A DNA stretch of 64,000 bases from an unicellular cyanobacterium SU3 (lineage in GTDB: Bacteria; Cyanobacteriota; Cyanobacteriia; Cyanobacteriales; Microcystaceae): positions 1 to 64,000 of the forward strand of contig NETF01000165.1 in NCBI GenBank assembly GCA_002172675.1, written 5' to 3'. The notes beneath the pieces were generated by a model. The model saw only the letters and a list, made by a program, of their open reading frames with translations. It was not told the DNA's origin and did not search any database. How positions within the stretch are numbered: position 1 is the stretch's first letter; every line of letters begins with the position of its first letter. The translations under genes and the position numbers were made by a program. Shown piece after piece: positions 44,666 to 53,254 of the stretch.

Positions 44666-45094
44666 ATGGATAATATTAACCAACAAAATGACGTGCTTTC
44701 TCTGAGGTTCTCGATGAATTTAAAGTGGAAAACATTTGTATATAAAACAGCATTTTGGATGACAGGAGAAATTTTGCTCAATATCCTGGGTCTCGATAAT
44801 GTTGCTGATTATAGTGAGTTTCTTTTTGGTCATGAACTAGAATTGTCTAAAAAGAATAATCGCACCGTAAAACTCTCTTGTTTAAAGCCAAAGTTTTGCG
44901 ACAAAATTAATGAAAATTGTCCAGTGGATGAAGTGGCTTTACAATTTTCAGATTCTCCTCTGGAAAATTGTATTACTAATCATGGAATCTTTTTCAAGAA
45001 ATGCACTAAAATTAAGCATTATTGTATTAAAGCCTCTCTATTCTCTGATTTATCTTACAATTTGAAATTGGAGGACTATCACCGTGATTCGTGA
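44666..45094 (+). CDS. Unknown cysteine-rich protein in the nif cluster (142 aa)
   Basis: I do not recognise this protein. It has 142 residues with no signal peptide and one mildly hydrophobic segment (AFWMTGEILLNILGLDNVAD). The middle and end carry repeated cysteines (LSCLKPKFCDKINENCPVDE, then KKCTKIKHYCIKASLFSD), which could bind a metal or an Fe-S cluster. Its end overlaps the next gene by 11 bases, so the two are co-translated and probably work together. It lies between fdxH and feoB, where iron or cluster handling would fit, but this is inference. Confidence 0.65.
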   Translation: MDNINQQNDVLSLRFSMNLKWKTFVYKTAFWMTGEILLNILGLDNVADYSEFLFGHELELSKKNNRTVKLSCLKPKFCDKINENCPVDEVALQFSDSPLENCITNHGIFFKKCTKIKHYCIKASLFSDLSYNLKLEDYHRDS

Positions 45095-45437
45095 AAAATT
45101 AGTCCATGAATATCGTTATCTGGTTAATGTTTCATATCCTTATATTAACTCTTTATTGAATAATTGTTATATTAACATTATTGATGGGTGTCTGAATCCC
45201 GTTTCTTCTCCTTACTATTATTTGGGAATTTATTATGCAGGAAGAAACGGGAAAGAAGTTACTGTATATAAAAATGAGTTAAGAAAAATTGCTAATAATT
45301 TTGGCATGATTGATGTAGTGTTTATCAATGCTAAAAGAATTATTCGTGATCCTGCATCAACTTTAAAAAAAGAAAATCCTCGTCTTTGGTTAGAACTTTA
45401 TTGGATTTCTAGTAAAGTAACAATGAATCTGGATTAA
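45084..45437 (+). CDS. Unknown protein coupled to the Cys-rich gene (117 aa)
   Basis: I do not recognise this protein. It starts with GTG at 45084, inside the previous gene's end, with GGAGG just upstream (about 45070). The 117 residues are Tyr/Asn-rich (VHEYRYLVNVSYPYINSLLN, YYYLGIYYAGRNGKEVTVYK) and look like a soluble mixed alpha/beta domain with no catalytic motif. It ends before a 355-base gap that precedes feoB. Confidence 0.6.
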   Translation: MIREKLVHEYRYLVNVSYPYINSLLNNCYINIIDGCLNPVSSPYYYLGIYYAGRNGKEVTVYKNELRKIANNFGMIDVVFINAKRIIRDPASTLKKENPRLWLELYWISSKVTMNLD

Positions 45438-45792
45438 TGAATAATAAATAATTATTCATTAAATAATTTAGGTTTACAGCTTCCCCACGCACATCTCATG
45501 GTGGAGGACAAGACTGCTCCGTGCAAGGGAGCACCTTGATTGTCCGTGGCGAATTCGATTCGTAACCCTTGTCCTCCTTTTAAGGGAAAAATAAAGAAGA
45601 ATTATAACAATTAATTCTTAAACAATTGGACTAGCCCAATTGAATGATGACAAAAGAAAATAGTTGTGATAAGAAAACATTTTAAATACAAAAAATTAGA
45701 CGTAAATTAATATTTTTTAGTGTTATGTATCTCTAGTTACTGTTTAAAATTAGGTAAAAAATTAAACTGGTAACAAGGTACAAAAAAGACAG
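45438..45792. other. Gap before feoB with a GC-rich palindrome
   Basis: The 355 bases hold no gene. At about 45481-45590 a GC-rich block (GGAGGACAAGACTGCTCCGT, then GTGCAAGGGAGCAC, and later CCCTTGTCCTCC) has outer arms AGGACAAG and CTTGTCCT and an inner stem GCTCC/GGAGC. It belongs to the palindromic-element class of this region. The rest is AT-rich and should carry the feoB promoter. Confidence 0.55.
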
Positions 45793-47848
45793 ATGAAGTG
45801 TAATCAATGTCCTGATAGTTGTCAAAAAAATCCTCAAGCTTCTAACAGATTTTTGCAAAGTTTCTTACCCAAACGCTTTCAAGGTAAATCCCCACCAGTT
45901 GTTTCTCAAGGAACTATTGCCTTAGTCGGTTCTCCTAATGTTGGTAAAAGCCTTTTATTCAATGTTTTAACTGGTGCCTATACCACCGTTTCTAACTATC
46001 CCGGAACCACTGTAGAAGCCTCTCGTAACTATATCACCATTGCGGGAAAAACTATCACCCTTATTGATACACCGGGGATGTATTCTCTAATTCCCATGAC
46101 AGAAGAAGAACGCTTTTCTAGGGAGTTATTATTTACAGAATCCTTAGATTTAGCTATTCATGTCATTGATGCCAAAAACCTCAGTCGAATGTTAAATTTA
46201 ACCTTTCAACTGATGGAAACTCAAGTCCCTATTATCCTTGCGGTCAATATGATTGACGAAGCTGAAAAATTGGGAATTTGGGTTAATGAAAAGCAATTAG
46301 AAGCATCTCTGGGTATCCCTGTTATCACCTTATCTGCTGCTCAACAAAGAGGCATCAAAAGTTTAACTGCTAAGATGGCTAATTATGTCCACATTCCTAC
46401 GCTATCCTACAGCTATTGAAGAAGGAATTACTAAAATCGAGTGCCTTCTCACCAGCGACAATAATGTTGTCAAAGCGGCCATTGAACCATTAGTTTCTCG
46501 ACGTTCTTTAGCTCTTTTATTACTACAAAAAGATCCCTTATTATGGGAAAAAGTTCGTCACAAAGAACCTAAGTTTGAAGCCATTGAAAGGGTAATAGAA
46601 TCGGTTCAATCTCAATTTAGTGATCCTTTGGTGTTAGTGATAGCAAAAACCCGACATCAAGCAGCTAAAAAAATTGAAGAATCGGCTATTATAAATATCA
46701 AGAAGAAAGCAACAGAAAGCGAAGAATTTTTTCATCGTTTAACCGTTAATCCTATCACGGGATTTCCCTTACTCTTTTTGATTGCTTATATCGGAATTTA
46801 TCAATTTGTGGGTGGCTTTGGTTCAGGGGTATTAGTGCATAACTTTGAAGCCATTTTTATTCAACAAATTAATCCCCTAATTAATGCGATCGCACATTTG
46901 TTATTACCTTGGACGATTCTTCAAGATTTAGTAGCCAATGAACAGGGTATTTTGACCCTAGGAATGCGTTACGTTATTGCTATTATCTTACCCATTACGA
47001 CCACCTTCTTTTTAGTTTTTTCTATTCTTGAAGATAGTGGCTACTTGCCGAGAATTTCTCTCTTAGTTGATCATTTATTTAAAATGATTGGATTATCCGG
47101 TCGTTCGATTATTCCCTTAATTTTAGGCTTAAGTTGTGGCAGCATGGGGTCATTAGTTACTCGGACTATTGAAAGTAAACGAGAACGTTTTATTGTCTCT
47201 TTACTCTTAGCTTTGGTGATTCCCTGTTCAGCACAATTGGGAATTTTTATCGGACTACTTTCTCAAAATTTTACGGCCTTAGTTATCTGGGTAATTTGTA
47301 TTACTTTTATCTTCGCTATTATCGGTGCATTAACCACTAAAGCATTACCAGGAAGTTTATCCTATTTTTATATGGAAATTCCTCCCCTGCGCTTACCAAA
47401 TGTTCGTTCTATTCTAACAAAAACCTATAGTCGGGTTCGCTGGTATTTAAGCGAAATTATCCCTTGGTTTATTTTAGCATCGGTTCTCATTTGGTTAGGA
47501 AAATTAACAGGATTATTACCTTTGTTAGCCAAAGGAATAGAACCAATAATGTTAAAGTTAGAACTCCCCCCAGAAGCTTCAATGATATTTATTTACGGCT
47601 TTTTTCGACGGGACTATGGGGCAGCAGGAATGTTTGATTTACATCATTCTGGGGTATTAATGGGAAGACAATTAGTGGTTTCTGCTGTCACCTTAACTTT
47701 ATTTATTCCTTGTTTGTCTCAATTTTTATTTATGGTGAGGGAGCGAGGGCTAAAAACAACCATTGCTTTAAGTAGTTTAGTGATTGTTTTTGCTTTTTCT
47801 ATGGGCTATTGTTTGAACAAACTATTAATGATTCTGGAGATAATCTAA
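45793..47848 (+). pseudogene. feoB: Ferrous iron transporter FeoB, broken by a frameshift
   Basis: FeoB imports Fe2+, using an N-terminal GTPase and a membrane domain. The first frame (45793-46419, 208 residues) carries GSPNVGKSLLFNVLTGAYTT (P-loop near 47), NYPGTTVEASR, DTPGMYSLIPM and NMIDEAEK. It then ends in SYSY, stop. The second frame (46385-47848) continues YPTAIEEGITKIECLL and holds about eight membrane helices and GFFRRDYGAAG. A single extra base near 46395-46405 would explain the break (a 5-base loss also fits). Whether two pieces still work as a split transporter is unknown; a sequence error is possible. Confidence 0.85.
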
Positions 47849-48102
47849 TGATGTTTACTCGAACCTTTACCATTGAATCCTCAGCCTTAAACCTGATGAA
47901 AGAAAAAGAACAAGGCATTATTACACAGTTTAGAAAAAGTGATGAAACCTTACTAAGAAAACTCATTGCTATTGGAATTATGCCAGGACTTTCGATTACT
48001 TTAGAACAAAAAACTCCCTCTTATGTGGTGAAAGTTGAAGGAACCAGAATAGCATTAGATCGTTCTATTGCTAAGGCTATTTATGTTAGAAGAACAAAGT
48101 AA
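47848..48102 (+). CDS. feoA: Ferrous iron transport accessory protein FeoA
   Basis: FeoA is a small SH3-like protein that regulates FeoB. I place the start at ATG 47848 (MMFTRTFTIESSALNLMKEK), overlapping the feoB stop (TAATG), with GGAG at 47836-47839. The frame also opens at 47809. The conserved pattern GIITQFRKSDETLLRKLIAI, then GIMPGLSITLEQKTPS and VEGTRIALDRSIAKAIYV, fits. The order feoB-feoA is unusual but occurs in cyanobacteria. It likely shares feoB's transcript. Confidence 0.88.
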   Translation: MMFTRTFTIESSALNLMKEKEQGIITQFRKSDETLLRKLIAIGIMPGLSITLEQKTPSYVVKVEGTRIALDRSIAKAIYVRRTK

Positions 48103-48148
48103 GCTTTTGCCGAAATAATTAGTTTTTTAACGATTCCTTGCAATAAAA

Positions 48149-48961
48149 ATGAAGTTAGCCACCAAACAAACTCACTCACAATTTGCCTTTATTGTTTCTA
48201 TTCCCATCGCTATTTTAGGCGGTTTAATGGGATTAGGTGGGGCTGAATTTCGTCTACCTATTTTAGCTGGACCTCTAGGATATTCTGCCCGGCAAGTGGT
48301 TCCTCTCAACTTAGCCATTAGTTTAATTACTATACTAATTTCATTATTAGTTAGGGGAAAAATCTTATCTTTGTCGACGGTTATGCCTTACAGTCAAGTG
48401 ATTATTTTCCTCATTATTGGGGCAATGATTATGGCTTTTATTGGGGCAAGTTGGGCTAAACACTTATCCAATGAAAAACTAGAAAAAATTATCTTAGTCT
48501 TTTTAATTATCATTGGTTGTGCCTTAATTATTGAAGGATTATTACCCGAAAGTTTACCGGCTTTAGTACCTCCTATTCCTGGGTTACAAATTATTGTCGC
48601 GTTAAGTTGTGGCTTAATCATTGGTTTAGTCAGTAGTGTGTTAGGGGTTGCCGGCGGAGAATTAATTATTCCTACCTTAATTTTTGCCTTTGGAGTGGAC
48701 ATCAAAATTGCAGGAACCGGCAGTTTACTCATTAGTTTACCTACAGTAATCGTCGGGTTACTCAGATATCATCATCAAGGATCTTTTGTTAATAAAGAAC
48801 CCCTCAAAGAAACAGTTTTACCCATGGGTTTAGGCTCGTTTATTGGTGCCATTATTGGTGGCTTATTAGTGGGGATTATTCCCTCCAACCTGCTAAAAAT
48901 TGTCCTCGGTATTATCTTAAATATTGCAGCCCTAAAAGTGTTTCTGCACAGCAAAGCCTAA
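48149..48961 (+). CDS. TauE/SafE family membrane permease
   Basis: This 270-residue protein has about eight hydrophobic helices (FAFIVSIPIAILGGLMGLGG, VVPLNLAISLITILISLLVR) and the TauE/SafE glycine motifs (LMGLGGAEFRLPIL and SSVLGVAGGELIIPTL). The family exports sulfite or organosulfonates or moves sulfur compounds. Its position between feoA and modBC in the nif cluster hints at a role in sulfur or oxyanion transport during diazotrophy. The substrate cannot be read from sequence. Confidence 0.85.
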   Translation: MKLATKQTHSQFAFIVSIPIAILGGLMGLGGAEFRLPILAGPLGYSARQVVPLNLAISLITILISLLVRGKILSLSTVMPYSQVIIFLIIGAMIMAFIGASWAKHLSNEKLEKIILVFLIIIGCALIIEGLLPESLPALVPPIPGLQIIVALSCGLIIGLVSSVLGVAGGELIIPTLIFAFGVDIKIAGTGSLLISLPTVIVGLLRYHHQGSFVNKEPLKETVLPMGLGSFIGAIIGGLLVGIIPSNLLKIVLGIILNIAALKVFLHSKA

Positions 48962-48990
48962 TTATTTATTTATTCATGTAAGGAAGTATC

Positions 48991-50946
48991 ATGACCTTAG
49001 ATTTTTCTCCCGTTTGGATATCACTAAAAACTGCTGCTTTAGCAACCCTGATCGCCTTTTTCTTAGGTGCGATCGCCGCGAAGAGTATGTTCAAATATCG
49101 GGGAAAAGCAAAAGGTTTGATTGATGGTATTTTTACCGCCCCTCTGGTACTTCCTCCCACCGTTGTCGGCTTTTTTCTATTATTATTGTTAGGAAAATAT
49201 GGCCCTATTGGTCGACTTTTAAGACTATTTGATGTTACTATAATTTTCACATGGTACGCTGCGGTAATTGCAGCCACTGTTGTAGCCTTTCCCTTGATGT
49301 ATAAGACAGCTTTGGGAGCCTTTCAACAGATCGATACCACCCTTTTGTCCTCTGCAAGAACATTAGGAGCAACAGAATTACAGGTATTCTGGAAAGTCCT
49401 CTTACCCCTCGCTAGACCGGGATTAATCGCCGGGGTATTACTGGCCTTTGCCCGTGCTTTAGGAGAGTTTGGGGCAACTCTGATGTTAGCTGGCAGTATT
49501 CCCGGTAGAACCCAAACCATCCCCATCGCCATCTTCTTTGCAGCCGAAAGTGGGGATATGACAGAAGCTATGCTTTGGGTGAGTGTCATGTTAGGGTTAT
49601 CCCTCTCCATTGTAGTCGCAGTCAACTACTGGAGCGATCGCCGTCCCGAAAAACGCATCAGAAAACGGGCTAAAGAAAGCCATCTCAGCTTAGTTGACGA
49701 AAACTTACTCCCTTGGGATCATCCCGTTACCCCTTTAACCTGGGAACACGCCAGTACCAATGTTTTACCCAGTCCCATCGAGTTAATTGTCGATATTCAA
49801 AAACAATTACCCGGTATCAAAATTAATGTTTCCTTTTCCACCAACCAACTGCCCTTAGGACTCTTAGGGGGGTCAGGTGCCGGCAAAAGCTTCATTTTAC
49901 GCTGTATTGCTGGTTTAGAAACCCCTGACCAGGGTTGTATTATCCTTAACGGAAGGGTGTTATTCGACTCTCGGAGAGGCATTAATGTACCCATCCGCGA
50001 TCGCAGAGTTGGCTTTTTATTCCAAAACTATGCCCTCTTTCCCCACCTTACCGTAGCTCAAAATATCGCCTTTGGACTCCCGAAAGGGTTATCTAAGGTT
50101 GCCATTCGTCAACGGGTAGAAAAACAACTCATTGCGATACAATTACAGGGATTAGGCGATCGCTATCCACAAGAACTATCGGGAGGACAACAGCAAAGAG
50201 TGGCTTTAGCTAGAGCTTTAGCCAGTGAACCCGACATCTTACTCCTAGATGAGCCATTTTCCGCCCTCGACACCTATTTACGGGATCAACTCGAAAAACT
50301 CCTCAGACTCAGTTTAACCCATTTTCCAGGGGCCACCCTTTTCGTCTCTCATAACCTAGAAGAAGCCTATCGTATTTGTCCTAACCTCTTAATCTTAGAC
50401 GAAGGTCAAATTATTGCCCAAGGGCCAAAACAAGAAATTTTCGACTATCCCCACGACTTCCGAGTAGCGCAACTAACCGGATGTAAGAACTTTTCCCGTA
50501 CCCTAGTTACCTCGGAACATGAAATTACCGCCCTTGACTGGGGATGTACCCTAACAATTTATGAACCCATTCCCCCCAAATTAGCCCATCTCGGTATTCG
50601 CGCCCATCAATTGACCTTTCCAGATATTGATGGCATTAAAGACGACTACAGCGACAATATTTTCACCTGTTGGCTTACCAGTCAAAGTGAAACCCAACAC
50701 CGAACAACGTTATACCTGAAGTTAAAATCTGCCCCCACCAGTCCCTTCGACTATCACCTACAAGTTGAAGTATTCAAAGACAAGTGGAACGAGTTGAGAG
50801 AACTTCCTCAACCCTGGCGGATACAACTTCATCCCCTGCGTCTCATGTTACTACAGAATTCAAGCGGTTCCGTATCTCTTGAATATCAACCTAGCCACTC
50901 CCCAAGAATGACTAGGGATGATCGATCTAACCAACAACCATCCTAA
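48991..50946 (+). CDS. modBC: Molybdate ABC transporter, fused permease and ATPase (ModBC)
   Basis: This 651-residue protein combines the molybdate permease and ATPase, so one gene imports Mo for the FeMo cofactor. Residues 1-225 are ModB, with about five helices and the EAA loop [20 protein letters not shown]. Residues about 260-600 are ModC: Walker [12 protein letters not shown] (near 292), signature [16 protein letters not shown] (near 396), and [13 protein letters not shown]-terminal part ([16 protein letters not shown]) resembles a molybdate-binding regulatory domain. No modA is visible nearby. The fusion is typical in cyanobacteria. Confidence 0.95.
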   Translation: MTLDFSPVWISLKTAALATLIAFFLGAIAAKSMFKYRGKAKGLIDGIFTAPLVLPPTVVGFFLLLLLGKYGPIGRLLRLFDVTIIFTWYAAVIAATVVAFPLMYKTALGAFQQIDTTLLSSARTLGATELQVFWKVLLPLARPGLIAGVLLAFARALGEFGATLMLAGSIPGRTQTIPIAIFFAAESGDMTEAMLWVSVMLGLSLSIVVAVNYWSDRRPEKRIRKRAKESHLSLVDENLLPWDHPVTPLTWEHASTNVLPSPIELIVDIQKQLPGIKINVSFSTNQLPLGLLGGSGAGKSFILRCIAGLETPDQGCIILNGRVLFDSRRGINVPIRDRRVGFLFQNYALFPHLTVAQNIAFGLPKGLSKVAIRQRVEKQLIAIQLQGLGDRYPQELSGGQQQRVALARALASEPDILLLDEPFSALDTYLRDQLEKLLRLSLTHFPGATLFVSHNLEEAYRICPNLLILDEGQIIAQGPKQEIFDYPHDFRVAQLTGCKNFSRTLVTSEHEITALDWGCTLTIYEPIPPKLAHLGIRAHQLTFPDIDGIKDDYSDNIFTCWLTSQSETQHRTTLYLKLKSAPTSPFDYHLQVEVFKDKWNELRELPQPWRIQLHPLRLMLLQNSSGSVSLEYQPSHSPRMTRDDRSNQQPS

Positions 50947-50965
50947 TACAAGGAGGACACTTATT

Positions 50966-51262
50966 ATGGCAAGTTTAACTGGCCTTACCTTTGGTAAACT
51001 TGATTGGATTCCTAAATTTGTTGACGCTATCAACAAAGATACTTGTCTTGGTTGCGGACGTTGTTTCAAAGTCTGTGGTCAAAACGTTTTAACCTTAATG
51101 GGTGTTAACGAAGAGGGCGAGTTTGTAGACGAAGACGAAGATGATGACGATATCGAGCGTCAAGTCATGACCATTGCTAACAAAGCAAACTGTATCGGTT
51201 GTGAAGCTTGCGCCCGCATTTGTCCCAAAAATTGCTACACTCACGCCGCTTTACCTGCGTAA
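50966..51262 (+). CDS. fdxB: Nif-specific ferredoxin III FdxB
   Basis: FdxB is a 2[4Fe-4S] ferredoxin of nif clusters. I place the start at ATG 50966 ([20 protein letters not shown]), with AGGAGG at 50951-50956; the frame is open upstream to 50918. Cluster motifs are [20 protein letters not shown] and [21 protein letters not shown] highly acidic linker ([17 protein letters not shown]) separates them. It is 98 residues long and follows modBC by 19 bases, closing the main nif run. Confidence 0.95.
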   Translation: MASLTGLTFGKLDWIPKFVDAINKDTCLGCGRCFKVCGQNVLTLMGVNEEGEFVDEDEDDDDIERQVMTIANKANCIGCEACARICPKNCYTHAALPA

Positions 51263-51274
51263 GTTCTTTAGGTT

Positions 51275-51345
51275 AAGTTGGGTTGCGCTTCGGCGCACCC
51301 TCTTACCCTTCGGGAAGTCAAAAGGCAAAAGGCAAAAATATTAAG
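51275..51345. repeat. Small GC-rich palindromes after fdxB
   Basis: GTTGCGCTTCGGCGCACCC holds a TGCGC-TTCG-GCGCA hairpin (51285-51297). CCCTTCGGGAAG forms a second. Then AAAAGGCAAAAGGCAAAA heptamers follow. These may terminate the nif transcript. Confidence 0.5.
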
Positions 51346-51383
51346 ATGTAGATATAATTGTTTGAAATAAAACTATTTTTCTG

Positions 51384-51743
51384 ATGGCTTCTAAATCAAC
51401 AGTCAGTGAATCTGATCTTAAAGAGTTAAAAGATATTATTAATAGTCGTTTTGATGAAGTTGATAAACGATTAACAAGTATTGAAAAAGAACAAATTGAG
51501 ATTAAGAGTGAAATTAAAGGTCAATTAGGAATTATTGATGCAAGACTGAAACAGCTAGAAAGTTCATCTCAGAAAATTCCTGATTTAGCTGAGAAAGTTG
51601 AGGAGCGAACCCGCGCCATCTTACGGCGCAAGGGAACGCGCTCCTACAGAGAACTGAAAAACTGGCGACAAATTGGTTTAGCTTTATTTGGGGTTTTAAT
51701 TGGAGGAATCATAACTTATTTAATTAAAAATCCTAATCCTTAA
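51384..51743 (+). CDS. Coiled-coil protein with C-terminal membrane anchor, carrying an in-frame palindromic element
   Basis: This 119-residue protein is of unknown function. Residues 10-75 are a coiled coil (SDLKELKDIINSRFDEVDKR, EKEQIEIKSEIKGQLGIIDA) and residues about 98-113 are a membrane helix (IGLALFGVLIGGIITYLI). Between them the codons at about 51600-51649 (EERTRAILRRKGTRSYR) come from a GC-rich palindromic repeat and have unlike composition. Without it the protein would read AEKV...ELKNWRQIGL. Its neighbour fdxB is upstream; the PIN cassette is downstream. Confidence 0.7.
   Translation: MASKSTVSESDLKELKDIINSRFDEVDKRLTSIEKEQIEIKSEIKGQLGIIDARLKQLESSSQKIPDLAEKVEERTRAILRRKGTRSYRELKNWRQIGLALFGVLIGGIITYLIKNPNP
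51600..51649. repeat. GC-rich palindromic element read in frame, copy D
   Basis: GAGGAGCG and CGCTCCTA are the outer arms; the inner part reads GAACCCGCGCCATCTTACGG and GCGCAAGGGAAC. It shares CCCGCGCC and GGCGCAAGGGAACGC with copies B and C. It is about 50 bases long and keeps the reading frame of the host gene open. Confidence 0.8.
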
Positions 51744-51825
51744 TTTTCGTTATGGAGCGATCAATATAATCACTTCTTATAAGTTTGAACTTGATAATGT
51801 TCCTGATTAATATTAACCCAATATG

Positions 51826-51983
51826 TTTATTCTAAATAAATTGCTGTTTCTGTTGCGTTATGCTCTGAATTGATTGACTCAATTTAATTAGAAGATGTAG
51901 TTTGTAGGGTAGGTTAGATAGTCATATTTTATGAGACAAGTTAATTAATTAATTAATTAATTATCCACCATAACCCACCATTT
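51826..51983. repeat. MITE-like repeat, left copy flanking the PIN cassette
   Basis: The block runs from TTTATTCTAAATAAATTG to TATCCACCATAACCCACCATT and is about 70-75% similar to 52831-52988. It contains GTAGGGTAGGTTAGATAG and a TTAA run (ATTAATTAATTAATTAATTA near 51940). Its ends are partly inverted (GGTAGGTTA and TAACCCACC). Confidence 0.7.
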
Positions 51984-52026
51984 TTATTTTAAGAAACAAT
52001 CTCATCACATTTTTTTCATAAACTTT

Positions 52027-52431
52027 CTAAGTTAAAATAAGTTGAGATGGGGTTAATATTTGTGGATAAGATACGGGAAAATCTTGGGGGTTACGGGTAA
52101 CAATAACATCAAGATTATTAATGACAGCAACACTATATTGTATTGCGTCTTCAAAGTCCCTAAAGTTACTATTTAAAGCCATTTCTATCACAGCAGTATT
52201 AACGGTGGCAACCTGACAAAAACTATATAATCTATTTAAAAAAGTTAATGTCCAATCTTTACCCCTAGTTTTGTTAATAATGTAGTAAATATCGCTAAAA
52301 GTTGCAGCAGAAACATATCCTTCTAGTTGCTTTTCTTCAACTTGAATTAAAACAGCTTCACTGTTTAATAAAAAAGGTTCACGTTGAAGAGCAACATCAA
52401 TAATAATATTGGTATCAATTAGTATTTTCAT
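52027..52431 (-). CDS. PIN-domain ribonuclease toxin (VapC-like)
   Basis: This 134-residue PIN protein would cleave RNA and be held in check by the upstream antitoxin. Conserved acids are seen at MKILIDTNIIIDVALQREPF (first Asp), SAATFSDIYYIINKTRGKDW, and in NSNFRDFEDAIQYSVAVINN (FEDAIQ with Glu/Asp), with VTRNPQDFP near the end. Its start overlaps the antitoxin stop by four bases. The module is flanked by repeats. The target RNA is unknown. Confidence 0.88.
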   Translation of the reverse strand: MKILIDTNIIIDVALQREPFLLNSEAVLIQVEEKQLEGYVSAATFSDIYYIINKTRGKDWTLTFLNRLYSFCQVATVNTAVIEMALNSNFRDFEDAIQYSVAVINNLDVIVTRNPQDFPVSYPQILTPSQLILT

Positions 52432-52748
52432 AGGTTATGTTTTTCTTTTAATGCTTCCCATTTGGCTTTATCTTCATCAAAATCAGGGGGTGCAGGTTGA
52501 CTGTTATCAAATAGTCCTTGAAACGCTTTAACTTTTGAGGGAAAATATTTAGATTTTTTAGTTTCTTCTCTTTGTTTATCTGGAGAAGTTTTAGATTGAT
52601 TTGAGATAGTTTTAGTTTGTAAGATAATAACTTCAACTTCTCCTGGTTCTAAATTCAAGTTATCATTAATAATTAGTTTACCAGACTGATCAATTATTCC
52701 TTTAATTTTCTTAGCTTCTAAGGTTTGAATATTGGTTTTAGGTTGCAT
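52428..52748 (-). CDS. Antitoxin of the PIN module
   Basis: This 106-residue protein precedes the PIN toxin and overlaps it by 4 bases, as in type II modules. The N-terminal part (IKGIIDQSGKLIINDNLNLE and PGEVEVIILQ) has an AbrB/Phd-like beta look, and the charged, disordered C-terminus (PSKVKAFQGLFDNSQPAPPD) would bind the toxin. The family is not certain. Promoter is probably within the repeat-rich sequence beyond 52749. Confidence 0.75.
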   Translation of the reverse strand: MQPKTNIQTLEAKKIKGIIDQSGKLIINDNLNLEPGEVEVIILQTKTISNQSKTSPDKQREETKKSKYFPSKVKAFQGLFDNSQPAPPDFDEDKAKWEALKEKHNL

Positions 52749-52830
52749 GGTTTTACCTATTGTACATTATCCTTAAATTATAGCTTAACTAATGATTAGT
52801 CGATTTTATTTGTTTTTCATTGTCTTGATG

Positions 52831-52988
52831 TTTGTTCTAAATAAATTGATGTTTTGGGTACATTGTTATCTGTATTTATTGGCTAAATTTGATTAGAAGT
52901 TACTGCAATGATAGTCTGTAGGGTGGGTTAGGTGGCCATATTCTTTGAGACAAGTTAACTTATTAACTATCCACCGTAACCCACCATT
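52831..52988. repeat. MITE-like repeat, right copy flanking the PIN cassette
   Basis: This direct repeat of 51826-51983 reads TTTGTTCTAAATAAATTGAT to TATCCACCGTAACCCACCATT. GGTGGGTTAGGTGG and CCACCGTAACCCACC are clear inverted ends of a palindromic element. Together the two copies bracket the toxin-antitoxin pair. Confidence 0.75.
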
Positions 52989-53004
52989 ATGCTCAAATAT
53001 TGAT

Positions 53005-53127
53005 ATGGAACCAAGAATTGATTTACCCCCTCAAACTAGAGAGGAACTATTCTAAATGTATATGTTAGATACCAACATTTGTATCTATATCATTAAAAAG
53101 CGTCTATCCACAGTTTCGAGAATTTGA
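53005..53127 (+). pseudogene. vapBC-type toxin-antitoxin remnant
   Basis: A short end of an antitoxin (MEPRIDLPPQTREELF, 53005-53055) is followed one base later by ATGTATATGTTAGATACCAA at 53056. This reads MYMLDTNICIYIIKKRLS, the N-terminus of a VapC PIN toxin, then VSRI and stop at 53127. The rest of both genes is missing. It adds a second, dead PIN module beside the intact one. Confidence 0.65.
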
Positions 53128-53254
53128 AAGAATTCCCAATCTCAAAGTAGAGAACTGGGTTTAGTGCGATCTCTAATGCTTTAATTCTCTTTAAAATTTG
53201 AGAGAATTCTCTGATCTTAGAAGATAATATATTTAAACCTTGCAGTTTAATATT

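Larger units (their letters stand above)
52749..53254. other. Repeat-bearing gap with a decayed vapBC remnant
   Basis: The 506 bases hold the right copy of the MITE-like repeat (52831-52988) and a broken toxin-antitoxin remnant (53005-53127). After it comes AT-rich sequence with short repeated parts (GAGAATTTGAAAGAATTC and GAGAGAATTCTC). No intact gene is present. Confidence 0.6.

Noticed and set aside
45438-45792. Possible tRNA or small RNA in the GC-rich block
   Set aside because: No TPsiC-like GGTTCGA box or cloverleaf could be drawn; the pairing pattern matches the palindromic repeats.
46385-46419. Programmed frameshift in feoB
   Set aside because: No slippery heptamer such as A AAA AAG or strong downstream stem is visible in the overlap; a small indel or sequence error explains it.
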